Assembly: GCA_049325575.1 (NCBI GenBank)
Contig: JBMOLK010000243.1
Location: 1 to 51,510, forward strand
Direction of reading: 5' to 3'
Origin: JBMOLK01 sp049325575
Lineage (GTDB): Bacteria > Bacillota > Clostridia > Acetivibrionales > Acetivibrionaceae
DNA: 51,510 nt
In this document: positions 43,713 to 51,071 of the stretch, piece after piece
Layout: each line of letters opens with the position of its first letter
How positions within the stretch are numbered: position 1 is the first letter of the stretch
Notes under the pieces: model-generated
The model's input: the letters and a program-made list of their open reading frames with translations, nothing else
What the model was told of the DNA's origin: nothing
Databases searched by the model: none
Translations under genes and position numbers: made by a program

Positions 43713-44027
43713 ATGAAAAATAATAATTATGATTCAATCGGTGTTATTGAAATCAGCTTCTATGCCAATGCTGTATTTTTGCTTGATGCCATGGTGAAGG
43801 CAGCACAAGTGGATTTCCTTATGGCGGAGAAATTGCTTGGAGGGCGCATGGTAACTGTAATAGTTGGAGGTACAACCTCAAACGTAAGTGCTGCTGTTGA
43901 GGCGGCAAGGCATGCGGGTGAGAGCATGATGGATAATCCAGTGAAGGTCGCAGTTGTAATCAGCAATCCTCATACAGAGATAATGAAGTTCATAGTGGGA
44001 AGGAGGAAGCAAAAATGCAAGCAATAG
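43713..44027 (+). CDS. BMC-H shell protein (third type)
   Basis: The 104-residue BMC-domain protein (GVIEISFYANAVFLLDAMVK, AEKLLGGRMVTVIVGGTTSN, VSAAVEAARHAGESM) has a basic C-terminal tail (GRRKQKCKQ). The pore segment reads LGGRMV instead of IGSGLV, so an Arg may line the pore. It overlaps the next gene by 13 bases. It is probably a minor shell hexamer with a different transport property, for example for CoA-sized or charged molecules; that is inference. Confidence 0.9.
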   Translation: MKNNNYDSIGVIEISFYANAVFLLDAMVKAAQVDFLMAEKLLGGRMVTVIVGGTTSNVSAAVEAARHAGESMMDNPVKVAVVISNPHTEIMKFIVGRRKQKCKQ

Positions 44028-44287
44028 GAATGATTGAAACAAGGGGGCTTGTTGCTTCTATCGAAGCAGCTGATGCAATGCTTAAATCTGCATATGTTGA
44101 ACTTATAGGTACCGAAAAAATTGGTTCCGGGCTTGTGACTGTCATTGTAAGAGGTGAAGTCGGAGCGGTAAAGGCGGCTACAGAGGCTGGTGCCGAAGCT
44201 GCACAGAGACTTGGTGAGCTTGTTGCTGTCCATGTCATCCCACGCCCTCACAGCGACATTGCCAATATACTTCCAGTTCTTAAGTAA
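44015..44287 (+). CDS. BMC-H shell protein, PduA/EutM-like (copy B)
   Basis: The 90-residue protein is nearly identical to copy A at 43430 (81 of 90 residues the same; changes include Ala25 to Ser, Asn27 to Tyr and Glu83 to Ala). It begins inside the previous gene, with GGAAGGAGG before the ATG. The pair flanks a different shell gene, so the duplication included the neighbour or was followed by an insertion. Mixed hexamers are likely. Confidence 0.96.
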   Translation: MQAIGMIETRGLVASIEAADAMLKSAYVELIGTEKIGSGLVTVIVRGEVGAVKAATEAGAEAAQRLGELVAVHVIPRPHSDIANILPVLK

Positions 44288-44310
44288 AACTCTATAAATA
44301 AAGGAGCTGA

Positions 44311-44976
44311 ATGGAGATGGTGATAGATGCCAGGTTTGTTGAATACGTAACAAGTCTTGTAGTCCGCGAGATAGGGCAGATGGGTTATAAGATTGATGCG
44401 TTGGGACCAAAAAGAGTACCTGTGGGTATTTCGGCACGCCATGTCCATTTGCAAACCGACCACTTATATACATTGTTTGGAAATGGGTATAGGCTGACTC
44501 CTATGATAGAACTGTCACAGCCTGGTCAGTTTGCCGCACAGGAGATCGTTACATTGGCAGGTCCTAAAGGTAAAATAGAGAGGGTTAGAATTCTTGGTCC
44601 TGAACGTGTACAAACTCAGGTAGAGGTTTCAGCTTCAGATGCCCGCACACTGGGTGTTACACCTATAGTGCGTAATTCGGGGGATATAGAGGGAACACCA
44701 GGTCTTACCATAATCGGCCCAAAAGGAAGCGTAGATATACAAAAGGGAGTCATTGTGGCAGAACGCCATATACACATGTCTTTTCAACAATCAGAGTATT
44801 TTGGTGTAAGAGACGGGGACCGGGTTAAGGTAATGATTCCCGGCCCAAAGGGCGGAATTATGGATAATATTGTAGTAAGGGTAAGCCAAAACTACCAGCT
44901 TGACCTGCATATAGATACAGATGAAGCAAATGCTTTTCTGCTAAAACAAGGAGATTTACTGGAACTTGTTAAATAA
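44311..44976 (+). CDS. pduL: PduL-type phosphotransacylase
   Basis: The 221-residue protein has the two PduL domains with the metal-binding blocks VGISARHVHLQ and VIVAERHIHMS. Its N-terminus (DARFVEYVTSLVVREIGQMG) is an amphipathic helix that fits an encapsulation peptide. It converts acyl-CoA and phosphate to acyl-phosphate and free CoA, recycling CoA inside the shell. AAGGAG at 44301-44306 allows ATG 44311 (4 bases) or ATG 44317 (10 bases); the start is not certain. No acetate or propionate kinase gene is in the window, so acyl-phosphate must be used by an enzyme encoded elsewhere. Confidence 0.93.
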   Translation: MEMVIDARFVEYVTSLVVREIGQMGYKIDALGPKRVPVGISARHVHLQTDHLYTLFGNGYRLTPMIELSQPGQFAAQEIVTLAGPKGKIERVRILGPERVQTQVEVSASDARTLGVTPIVRNSGDIEGTPGLTIIGPKGSVDIQKGVIVAERHIHMSFQQSEYFGVRDGDRVKVMIPGPKGGIMDNIVVRVSQNYQLDLHIDTDEANAFLLKQGDLLELVK

Positions 44977-45020
44977 AGCACATGTGATTATTCCATATAT
45001 AGGAAATGGAGGTGGCAACT

Positions 45021-45281
45021 ATGATTATTGGCAGGGTTAAGGGAACAGTAGTTTCTACTAGTAAAAGTGACAAGCTTCTTGGGTACAAGCTGTTACTCAT
45101 TGAACCTTTTTACGGTGATAAAACACAGATATTCGTTGCTGCCGATAGTCTTGGTGCAGGTATAGGAGAGTTGGTTCTTGTAACTACAGATGAGACTACA
45201 CAGCACGCTATGAGTAAAAGTGCTCCTATTGATGCATTTATTGTGGGTATACTGGATTTTGAACCGGAATTCGGTAAGTAG
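45021..45281 (+). CDS. BMC-P vertex protein (EutN/CcmL/PduN family)
   Basis: The 86-residue protein matches the pentameric vertex family: MIIGRVKGTVVSTSKSDKL, the strand LLIEPF, AADSLGAGIGELVLVTT, then SAPIDAFIVGILD. Five copies close each corner of the icosahedral shell. GGAGGTGG at 45008-45015 supports ATG 45021; an in-frame ATG at 45006 precedes that site. It is the only BMC-P gene here, and no BMC-T (tandem-domain) gene is present. Confidence 0.94.
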   Translation: MIIGRVKGTVVSTSKSDKLLGYKLLLIEPFYGDKTQIFVAADSLGAGIGELVLVTTDETTQHAMSKSAPIDAFIVGILDFEPEFGK

Positions 45282-45295
45282 GCGGGGGTGAGAAT

Positions 45296-46450
45296 ATGGA
45301 TGTGACTCTCAAAGTACTGGCTGTTGGGGATCCGGCAGTTAATGTGTATATTGACCAAAGGTACGCCATAATTCCGGAATATAGGAAAAAAACTGGAATA
45401 AAAGTAGATTTTGATATAGTGCCCTGGGTAGATTATTATTTTACCATGATGGAGTCTTTTGAGGGGAAACGGAATTATGACATTGTTATGGTGGCTGGAC
45501 ACTTGTGGTCTGGTGATTTTGTGGATAAGGGCTATATAGCTGAAGTCAGATACCCCTGTGATCATGATTATGATATGCACGACATTCTTCCGGCAATAAT
45601 GGAGGAAATGAAGGTAGGGAATAGTACATTCCTTTATCCCTCATTTTGTGACGGACATATCATACTTTACCGTAAGTCCGTGGTTGATAAAGTCTTAAAA
45701 TGCCAGATTGGCAGTGTGCTGACAACCGATGAATTGATATCGGCTGTAAAAGCGGTTCATGGTATGGATGGAATGTGGGGGATTGTACTTAAAGCACATC
45801 CAAGTGAGATTTTCCTTGATGTACTGCCTTACCTCCGGAATGAAGGTATAGATGCTTTTGACCATGGGACTCATGTGCCGGGATTTAACAATGAAAAGGG
45901 CCTCGCGGGTCTTGAGAAATACCTGTCTTTGAGGGCTTATGCACCTGATGATACAGGGTGCTATGGAAATGATGAGGTGCGCAGTGCATTTCAGATGAAA
46001 AAATCCGTATTTGCGGTTACATGGGGTGGGCAGCTTGGTACAGTTATGGATGATAGGTGTTGTGAACCATGGGATATAGGCTTTGCAAGTTTTAAGACAC
46101 CCTGGAACGTAACGTGGAGTTTTGCAATAAATGCAAAATCAGAGAAGTGGGAAGAGGCAAATGCTTTCCTTGCCTATTTGACCACCGGGAGGGTTGATCG
46201 TATTGTTGGCAGTTATGCCGGTCCACCCGTGAGAATGTCAACTTACCAGCTTGACAGCGAAAGGTTTCCCTGGTATATGACACATTTGGAGATGATAAGG
46301 GATCATGCAAAACCACTTCCCAAAATGATAAATGCCGGTAATAAGCTAAGTCACCTGTACAGCCAGCTCTCTCAAGCTTTTGAGAACAGGAAATCTGCTG
46401 CCAATGCTCTTTTGGATGCTGAATCAGCCATACGCAGCATAGGTGATTGA
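45296..46450 (+). CDS. Solute-binding-protein homologue without signal peptide
   Basis: The 384-residue protein has the fold pattern of type I extracellular solute-binding proteins (SBP_bac_1): YRKKTGIKVDFDIVPWVDYY near residue 35, NYDIVMVAGHLWSGDFVDKG, TWGGQLGTVMDD, and ANAFLAYLTTGRVDR. It begins MDVTLKVLAVGD with no signal peptide or lipobox, so it should stay in the cytosol. GGGGGTG precedes the ATG, and no in-frame upstream start would add a signal. It lies 14 bases after the vertex gene, inside the shell operon and away from the transporter. It may bind a sugar or intermediate in the cell, act as a sensor, or be a new enzyme. No encapsulation peptide is obvious. Confidence 0.7.
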   Translation: MDVTLKVLAVGDPAVNVYIDQRYAIIPEYRKKTGIKVDFDIVPWVDYYFTMMESFEGKRNYDIVMVAGHLWSGDFVDKGYIAEVRYPCDHDYDMHDILPAIMEEMKVGNSTFLYPSFCDGHIILYRKSVVDKVLKCQIGSVLTTDELISAVKAVHGMDGMWGIVLKAHPSEIFLDVLPYLRNEGIDAFDHGTHVPGFNNEKGLAGLEKYLSLRAYAPDDTGCYGNDEVRSAFQMKKSVFAVTWGGQLGTVMDDRCCEPWDIGFASFKTPWNVTWSFAINAKSEKWEEANAFLAYLTTGRVDRIVGSYAGPPVRMSTYQLDSERFPWYMTHLEMIRDHAKPLPKMINAGNKLSHLYSQLSQAFENRKSAANALLDAESAIRSIGD

Positions 46451-46510
46451 TAATATATAGAGGATTTCAATGAATTAGGATTAGAAGGCTCTGAAGGGAA
46501 AGGATCAAAT

Positions 46511-47842
46511 ATGAGGGTTATTGTCATTGGAGGTGTAGCTGCAGGTATGTCTGCAGCATCAAAGATCAAACGCACTGATAAAAGTGTAGAAGTGATTGTT
46601 TATGAAAAGGGCATGCATTTGTCCTATGGGGCCTGTGGACTGCCATATTTTGTATCAAATGTAAACGATGACTGGAAAAGGATGATAGCAAGAACCAAAG
46701 AAGATTTTGAGGCTCAAGGTATTATGGTTAGAACCCAGCATGAGGTAGTTAAGGTTATACCCTCAGACAAGAAGCTAATAATTCGTAACCTTCTTACCGG
46801 GGACCTTTTGATAGATTACTATGACAAGCTGATGGTGGCCTGTGGTGCCTCTCCTATAATTCCGGATATACCGGGCACCTGGCTTAAGGGCTTGTATGTA
46901 CTTAAAACGATTGAAGATGCAGTGATGTTAAAGGAGGCTGCCCAGAGAGAGTCTGTCAAAAATGTTGTTATTGTTGGCGGCGGATATATTGGTATAGAGG
47001 TTGTAGAAGCAATGGCTGAACTAAATAAAAACGTTAGGTGCATTGAGGCTTCAAGCCGTATTCTGGCTCCTTTTGACAGTGAAATATCCGATATTGCGGC
47101 AAAAGAGATCTCAAGGCATGGGATCAGGCTGCATACTTCAGAGAAGGTGGAGGCAATTTTGGGTCAGGACCATGTTGAGGCGGTCAAAACCGATAAGGGC
47201 ACATATAAAGCTGATCTTGTAGTAATGGCCATAGGTGTACGTCCTGCAACACAATTCCTCCGCGATGCGGGAATTCGTATGTCGGGTAACGGCGCAATAA
47301 TAGTAGATAGGGAGCTTCGAACGAATATCTCCGGTATTTGGGCTGCTGGAGACTGTGCCGAGGTTTACCACCGGGGTATGGAGGAAAATGTCTTTCTTCC
47401 CTTGGGTACGGTTGCAAACAAGTGCGGCCGTATTGCAGGCGGCAATATACTGGGGCGTCACGATAAGTTTATTGGGGCGCTGGGGTCAGCAGCTATAAAG
47501 GTATTGGGACTTGAACTTGGACGCACAGGTATGTCGGAAAACAATGCAAAGCATTTAGGATATGATTACTCCACGGTTTTAGTGACTGCAAACGACCATC
47601 CTTCCTACTATCCAAATCCGACACCTATTACAATAAAGCTTATTTATGAGAAGGGCAGCAAAAGGATTTTAGGGGCACAGGCTGCAGGAGAAAAGGGAGC
47701 TGTTTTGCGTATTGATGTCCTGGCTGTAGCTATACACAACCGGATGACAACGGAAGAGCTGGGTATGGCAGATTTGTGCTATGCTCCGCCTTTTGCAGGA
47801 GTATGGGATGCGGTACACATAGCATGTAATGCTGCAAGGTAG
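46511..47842 (+). CDS. FAD/NAD-dependent CoA-disulfide-reductase-like enzyme
   Basis: The 443-residue flavoprotein of the pyridine-nucleotide-disulfide family has the FAD-binding GGVAAGMSAASKIKR, a single active-site Cys42 in LSYGACGLPYF (as in CoA-disulfide reductase and NADH oxidase/Npsr), the NAD site VVIVGGGYIGIEV, the second FAD motif IWAAGDCAEV and a C-terminal dimer domain. Likely reactions are reduction of CoA disulfide or a persulfide, or NADH oxidation. In the shell operon it could keep CoA reduced, deal with sulfur from methylthio substrates, or regenerate NAD+. It lies 60 bases after the solute-binding homologue; the CoA-transferase-like A gene starts 10 bases after its stop. Confidence 0.85.
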   Translation: MRVIVIGGVAAGMSAASKIKRTDKSVEVIVYEKGMHLSYGACGLPYFVSNVNDDWKRMIARTKEDFEAQGIMVRTQHEVVKVIPSDKKLIIRNLLTGDLLIDYYDKLMVACGASPIIPDIPGTWLKGLYVLKTIEDAVMLKEAAQRESVKNVVIVGGGYIGIEVVEAMAELNKNVRCIEASSRILAPFDSEISDIAAKEISRHGIRLHTSEKVEAILGQDHVEAVKTDKGTYKADLVVMAIGVRPATQFLRDAGIRMSGNGAIIVDRELRTNISGIWAAGDCAEVYHRGMEENVFLPLGTVANKCGRIAGGNILGRHDKFIGALGSAAIKVLGLELGRTGMSENNAKHLGYDYSTVLVTANDHPSYYPNPTPITIKLIYEKGSKRILGAQAAGEKGAVLRIDVLAVAIHNRMTTEELGMADLCYAPPFAGVWDAVHIACNAAR

Positions 47843-47852
47843 GTGTTTTTAT

Positions 47853-48692
47853 ATGACAAAGGTTATCACGCTTTCACAGGCCGCAGATATAGTAAAGAAT
47901 GGAGATATGGTTGCTCTAGGGGGAAATGTGCTTCACAGGGCACCAATGGCCATGGTACGTGAGCTGGTAAGAAAGGGCAGGAAGGGTCTTAAAATTGTTA
48001 AGACGGCAGGAGCTATTGATGTTGATATGCTGTGCTTTGGAAAATGCGTGGATTCTGTAGATGCAGGCTTTATAAGCTATGAGACAGAGTTTGGACTTGC
48101 CACGCACTATCGAAGATCTGTGGAAAACGGCATGGTAAAGGCAAATGAGCATGCCTGTTATACGGTAATATGTGCTCTTCGGGCTTCGATGATGGGAGTT
48201 CCGTTTATGCCTGTCAAGGGACTAAAAGCCGGTGATTTGCTTAAGTTTGCAGATTACTATAAAATCATACAGGATCCTTTTGGGGGAGAGAAAATTACAG
48301 TGGTGAGGGCACTGGTTCCTGATGTGGCTGTTATACATGTACAGGAATCAGATAAATACGGTAATGCGCGTATTTTAGGCCCCAAATATGAGGATATACT
48401 CCTGTCGAGGGCATCAAAAAAGGTTATCGTGACGGCAGAGAATATTGTTTCACAAACAAAAGTATGCGCTGGCGGAGCAGAAAATATTGATATTCCTCAC
48501 TTTCTGGTGACAGCGGTAGTCCATGCTCCAGGCGGTGCGGCACCTTGTTCCTGCCCATCGTTTTATGATATAGACAGGAAGGCTGTGGAAACATTTAAGG
48601 CTTTGGAAGATGAAGATGCCCTAACCCGGTATTTGAGTGTCTGGGAGCGAAAGGACAGGCGTGGTGGCAACGGAAAGGCGGTAAGCATCTAA
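47853..48692 (+). CDS. CoA-transferase-like subunit A (GctA/IpdA family)
   Basis: The 279-residue protein has the family I CoA-transferase alpha-subunit pattern: VITLSQAADIVKNGDMVALG with the oxyanion-site GG, FISYETEFGLATHYRRSVEN, and VVRALVPDVAVIHVQESDKY. Start ATG 47853 follows AGGTAGGTG; the longer frame from 47829 overlaps the flavoprotein gene. It pairs with subunit B at 48692, whose ATG overlaps its stop by one base. In this operon it might move CoA between the product acyl group and another acid, or hydrolyse a CoA thioester. See subunit B for a missing active-site residue. Confidence 0.82.
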   Translation: MTKVITLSQAADIVKNGDMVALGGNVLHRAPMAMVRELVRKGRKGLKIVKTAGAIDVDMLCFGKCVDSVDAGFISYETEFGLATHYRRSVENGMVKANEHACYTVICALRASMMGVPFMPVKGLKAGDLLKFADYYKIIQDPFGGEKITVVRALVPDVAVIHVQESDKYGNARILGPKYEDILLSRASKKVIVTAENIVSQTKVCAGGAENIDIPHFLVTAVVHAPGGAAPCSCPSFYDIDRKAVETFKALEDEDALTRYLSVWERKDRRGGNGKAVSI

Positions 48693-49453
48693 TGTATTAT
48701 TCTGCTAATAATCATGAAAAGTCTTATACAGGTAGGGTAAGGGTTTCAGATATTATTACATGTGTTCTGGCAAGGCAGATAGGAAATGGGGAAGCAGTGT
48801 TTCACGGTGTGGCTTCCCATATGCCTATGATAGCCATAATGATGGCAAAAGCTACACATGCACCTGATCTGGTGTACCTTAACATACCGGGTGGAGTAAA
48901 CCCAAAGCCTGCCAGAATAAGCAGCTGTTCCACGGCAGGGAGTGAACTGATCCAGGGTGCTTCAGCTGTCTTTGGGCTCCAGGAGGTTTTTGACCTCTCG
49001 ATGAGAGGTGGGCTTGATGTGGCATTTCTTAGCGGTATACAGTTTGACATTGAGGGTAATGTCAATGCCTCGGTTATAGGTGACTATAACAGGCCAAAGG
49101 TAAGAATGCCCGGTGGCGCAGGTAGTGCGGTACTAATACCGACGGTTCGAAAAGTAGTTTTGTGGAGGACAAAACATGATAAACGGACTTTTGTTGAAAA
49201 GGTGGATTTTGTAACAACACGGGGTAATATTCACAAGATAATAACTCCCTTATGCGTTTTTGCATACCGGGAAGGACGCCTGATGCTTGAGTCGGTGCAT
49301 CCGACTTCCTCAATTGATGAGGTGAAGGCCAATACTGGGTTTGAACTTGATTATGATAGAGTAAATATTACAGAGATGCCAACAAAAGAGGAAATGTCAA
49401 CTTTATTAAGGATTGACCCAATGGATTTGCGTTCCCGGGAATTTAAAACTTAG
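48692..49453 (+). CDS. CoA-transferase-like subunit B, catalytic Glu apparently missing
   Basis: The 253-residue protein matches family I CoA-transferase beta subunits (VSDIITCVLARQIGNGE, GVASHMPMIAIMMAKATHAP, MRGGLDVAFLSGIQFD, GNVNASVIGDYNRPKVRMPG). The family's catalytic Glu sits in a motif like YESGVIGAKP. Here the matching segment reads LNIPGGVNPKP, with Ile or Asn in the Glu place. It may therefore not be a ping-pong CoA transferase; IpdAB-like hydrolases, which use another residue, are an alternative. Start and stop overlap with subunit A show translational coupling. Confidence 0.8.
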   Translation: MYYSANNHEKSYTGRVRVSDIITCVLARQIGNGEAVFHGVASHMPMIAIMMAKATHAPDLVYLNIPGGVNPKPARISSCSTAGSELIQGASAVFGLQEVFDLSMRGGLDVAFLSGIQFDIEGNVNASVIGDYNRPKVRMPGGAGSAVLIPTVRKVVLWRTKHDKRTFVEKVDFVTTRGNIHKIITPLCVFAYREGRLMLESVHPTSSIDEVKANTGFELDYDRVNITEMPTKEEMSTLLRIDPMDLRSREFKT

Positions 49454-49467
49454 GTGGGGTGTAGCCA

Positions 49468-50634
49468 ATGACTAAAGCTAAAAGATATAACTGTGTAGAA
49501 ACTAACCTGTTTGGACCTGGTTCACTAAACCTCCTGGGAGAAGAGGTAAAGAAGAGAGGATTGGTACGGGCTCTAATAGTAACTGACAGGTCCCTTGTTG
49601 AGGCGGGTGTAGCCAGAAGGGTTGAGAATGTATTGTTAAACGCCGGTATATCATATTCTGTATATCAAGACGTACTTCCCAATCCAACAGTAAGCATTGT
49701 AAACAGCGGACTTGAATTTTGTCAGGCTTCCAGAGCAGATTTCATTGTAGCTGTTGGTGGAGGGTCGCCCATTGATACAGCCAAGGCCATTGGAATACTT
49801 GCAACAAACGGAGGTTCTGTGCAGCAGTACGAGGGTATCAACAAATCCAATAAGCAGTCACTTCCTATCGTAGCAGTTAATACTACTGCAGGTACAGGTT
49901 CAGAGGTTACATCCTTCTATGTAATCACAGATGAGCAAAGGCATACTAAGATGGTAATTGTGGACAACAACTGTATTGTGAGCATAGCAGTTAACGACCC
50001 TGAACTTATGTTGTCCATGCCAAAATCTCTGACAGCTGCTACCGGTATGGACGCACTTACCCATGCTATAGAGGCTTTTCTATCAAAGGAAGCGTCGCCT
50101 ATTACAGATAAGGATGCATTGTGGGCCATAAAAACCATTCGCAGGTATCTTCAAACTGCTGTAGATAACGGTGATAATCTAGAAGCGCGTTCAATGATGG
50201 CTTACGCCGAGTATACTGCCGGTATGGCGTTTTCAAATGCGGGTCTTGGCATGGTTCATGCCATGGCGCATTCACTTGGCGGCATTTATAATCTTCCTCA
50301 TGGTGTATGTAATGCTTTGCTGCTTCCATATGTTATGGAGTATAACGGGGCAGACCGGGAGGTACAGAAACGGTTCAAAGACATAGCTGCAGCTTTAGGA
50401 GTAAAAGGTGCAGATTGGATGGTTCCATACCGTGCTATGATTGAGGCTGTTGCTGACATAAGGCGGTTCACAAAGGCACTTGGTATTCCATCTAAATTAA
50501 AAGATTTGGGTGTAAGGGAGCATGATTTGGAAGCCCTTTCAAATATGGCATTGGCTGACACCTGTATGCCGACAAATCCAAGGCAGCCGTCGCTGCAGGA
50601 TGTTATATCGGTATTTAGAAAAGCTTATAGATGA
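49468..50634 (+). CDS. Iron-containing (type III) alcohol dehydrogenase
   Basis: The 388-residue protein matches the Fe-ADH family: the NAD-binding VGGGSPIDTAKAIG, TTAGTGSEVT, and metal ligands in ATGMDALTHAIEAF, GMVHAMAHSLGGIYNLPHG. It reduces the pathway aldehyde to an alcohol with NADH (ethanol from acetaldehyde, or methylthioethanol from the sulfur analogue) and so balances the aldehyde dehydrogenase. GGTGGGGTG precedes the ATG. It is the last gene of the microcompartment operon, followed by a terminator. The N-terminus (MTKAKRYNCVETNLFGPGS) shows no clear encapsulation peptide, so it may be inside through partners or work in the cytosol. Confidence 0.92.
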   Translation: MTKAKRYNCVETNLFGPGSLNLLGEEVKKRGLVRALIVTDRSLVEAGVARRVENVLLNAGISYSVYQDVLPNPTVSIVNSGLEFCQASRADFIVAVGGGSPIDTAKAIGILATNGGSVQQYEGINKSNKQSLPIVAVNTTAGTGSEVTSFYVITDEQRHTKMVIVDNNCIVSIAVNDPELMLSMPKSLTAATGMDALTHAIEAFLSKEASPITDKDALWAIKTIRRYLQTAVDNGDNLEARSMMAYAEYTAGMAFSNAGLGMVHAMAHSLGGIYNLPHGVCNALLLPYVMEYNGADREVQKRFKDIAAALGVKGADWMVPYRAMIEAVADIRRFTKALGIPSKLKDLGVREHDLEALSNMALADTCMPTNPRQPSLQDVISVFRKAYR

Positions 50635-50694
50635 AATATATTGACATGGTTTTTAGATAGAAATCTTTATTATATACCAATACCCCCTTTATAA

Positions 50695-50745
50695 AAAATA
50701 GCTAACAAGTTCTAGTAAATCAGACGAGCTTGTTGGCTATTTTAC
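50695..50745 (+). terminator. Terminator of the microcompartment operon
   Basis: AAATAGCTAACAAG (ending 50709) pairs with CTTGTTGGCTATTT (50729-50743, one G-T pair), with Ts at the end and As at the start. Confidence 0.85.
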
Positions 50746-50898
50746 ACCTATAGGAACTTTTGATGAATTAGTACAATGTAATTATTTTTGCTATCATCAG
50801 TGCTAATGTTCAGTTTGACATCCCATAGATAGTCTATTTGCAATATTTAACAATCTAAAGATGTCGCATGTTAACTTGATGCCGATGTATCTGTTTGA

Positions 50899-51027
50899 TA
50901 TTGGTCATACTACAACGGTAAAACGGAAGTTGCCTTTAAACCAGTAAACATGACGGAGGAAGATTTGTTTGAAGGGTCAATGAATATAGGGTATAAGCTA
51001 AGTTTGTCTCATTATAGAAAAAAGTAA
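50899..51027 (+). pseudogene. C-terminal relic of a B12/radical SAM gene
   Basis: An open stretch without a start reads YWSYYNGKTEVAFKPVNMTE, then EDLFEGSMNIGYKLSLSHYR and a stop at 51025-51027. It matches the C-terminal extension of B12-binding radical SAM proteins (pattern VxFxPxNMTxExLxEGY), including the intact one in this window (FIPKNMTQEQLFEGYRWLY). The rest of 50746-51071 shows no gene I can name. Confidence 0.55.
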
Positions 51028-51071
51028 TATGATTATAATGGGAGGACTTTGCATATTTTTTATAATATGAA

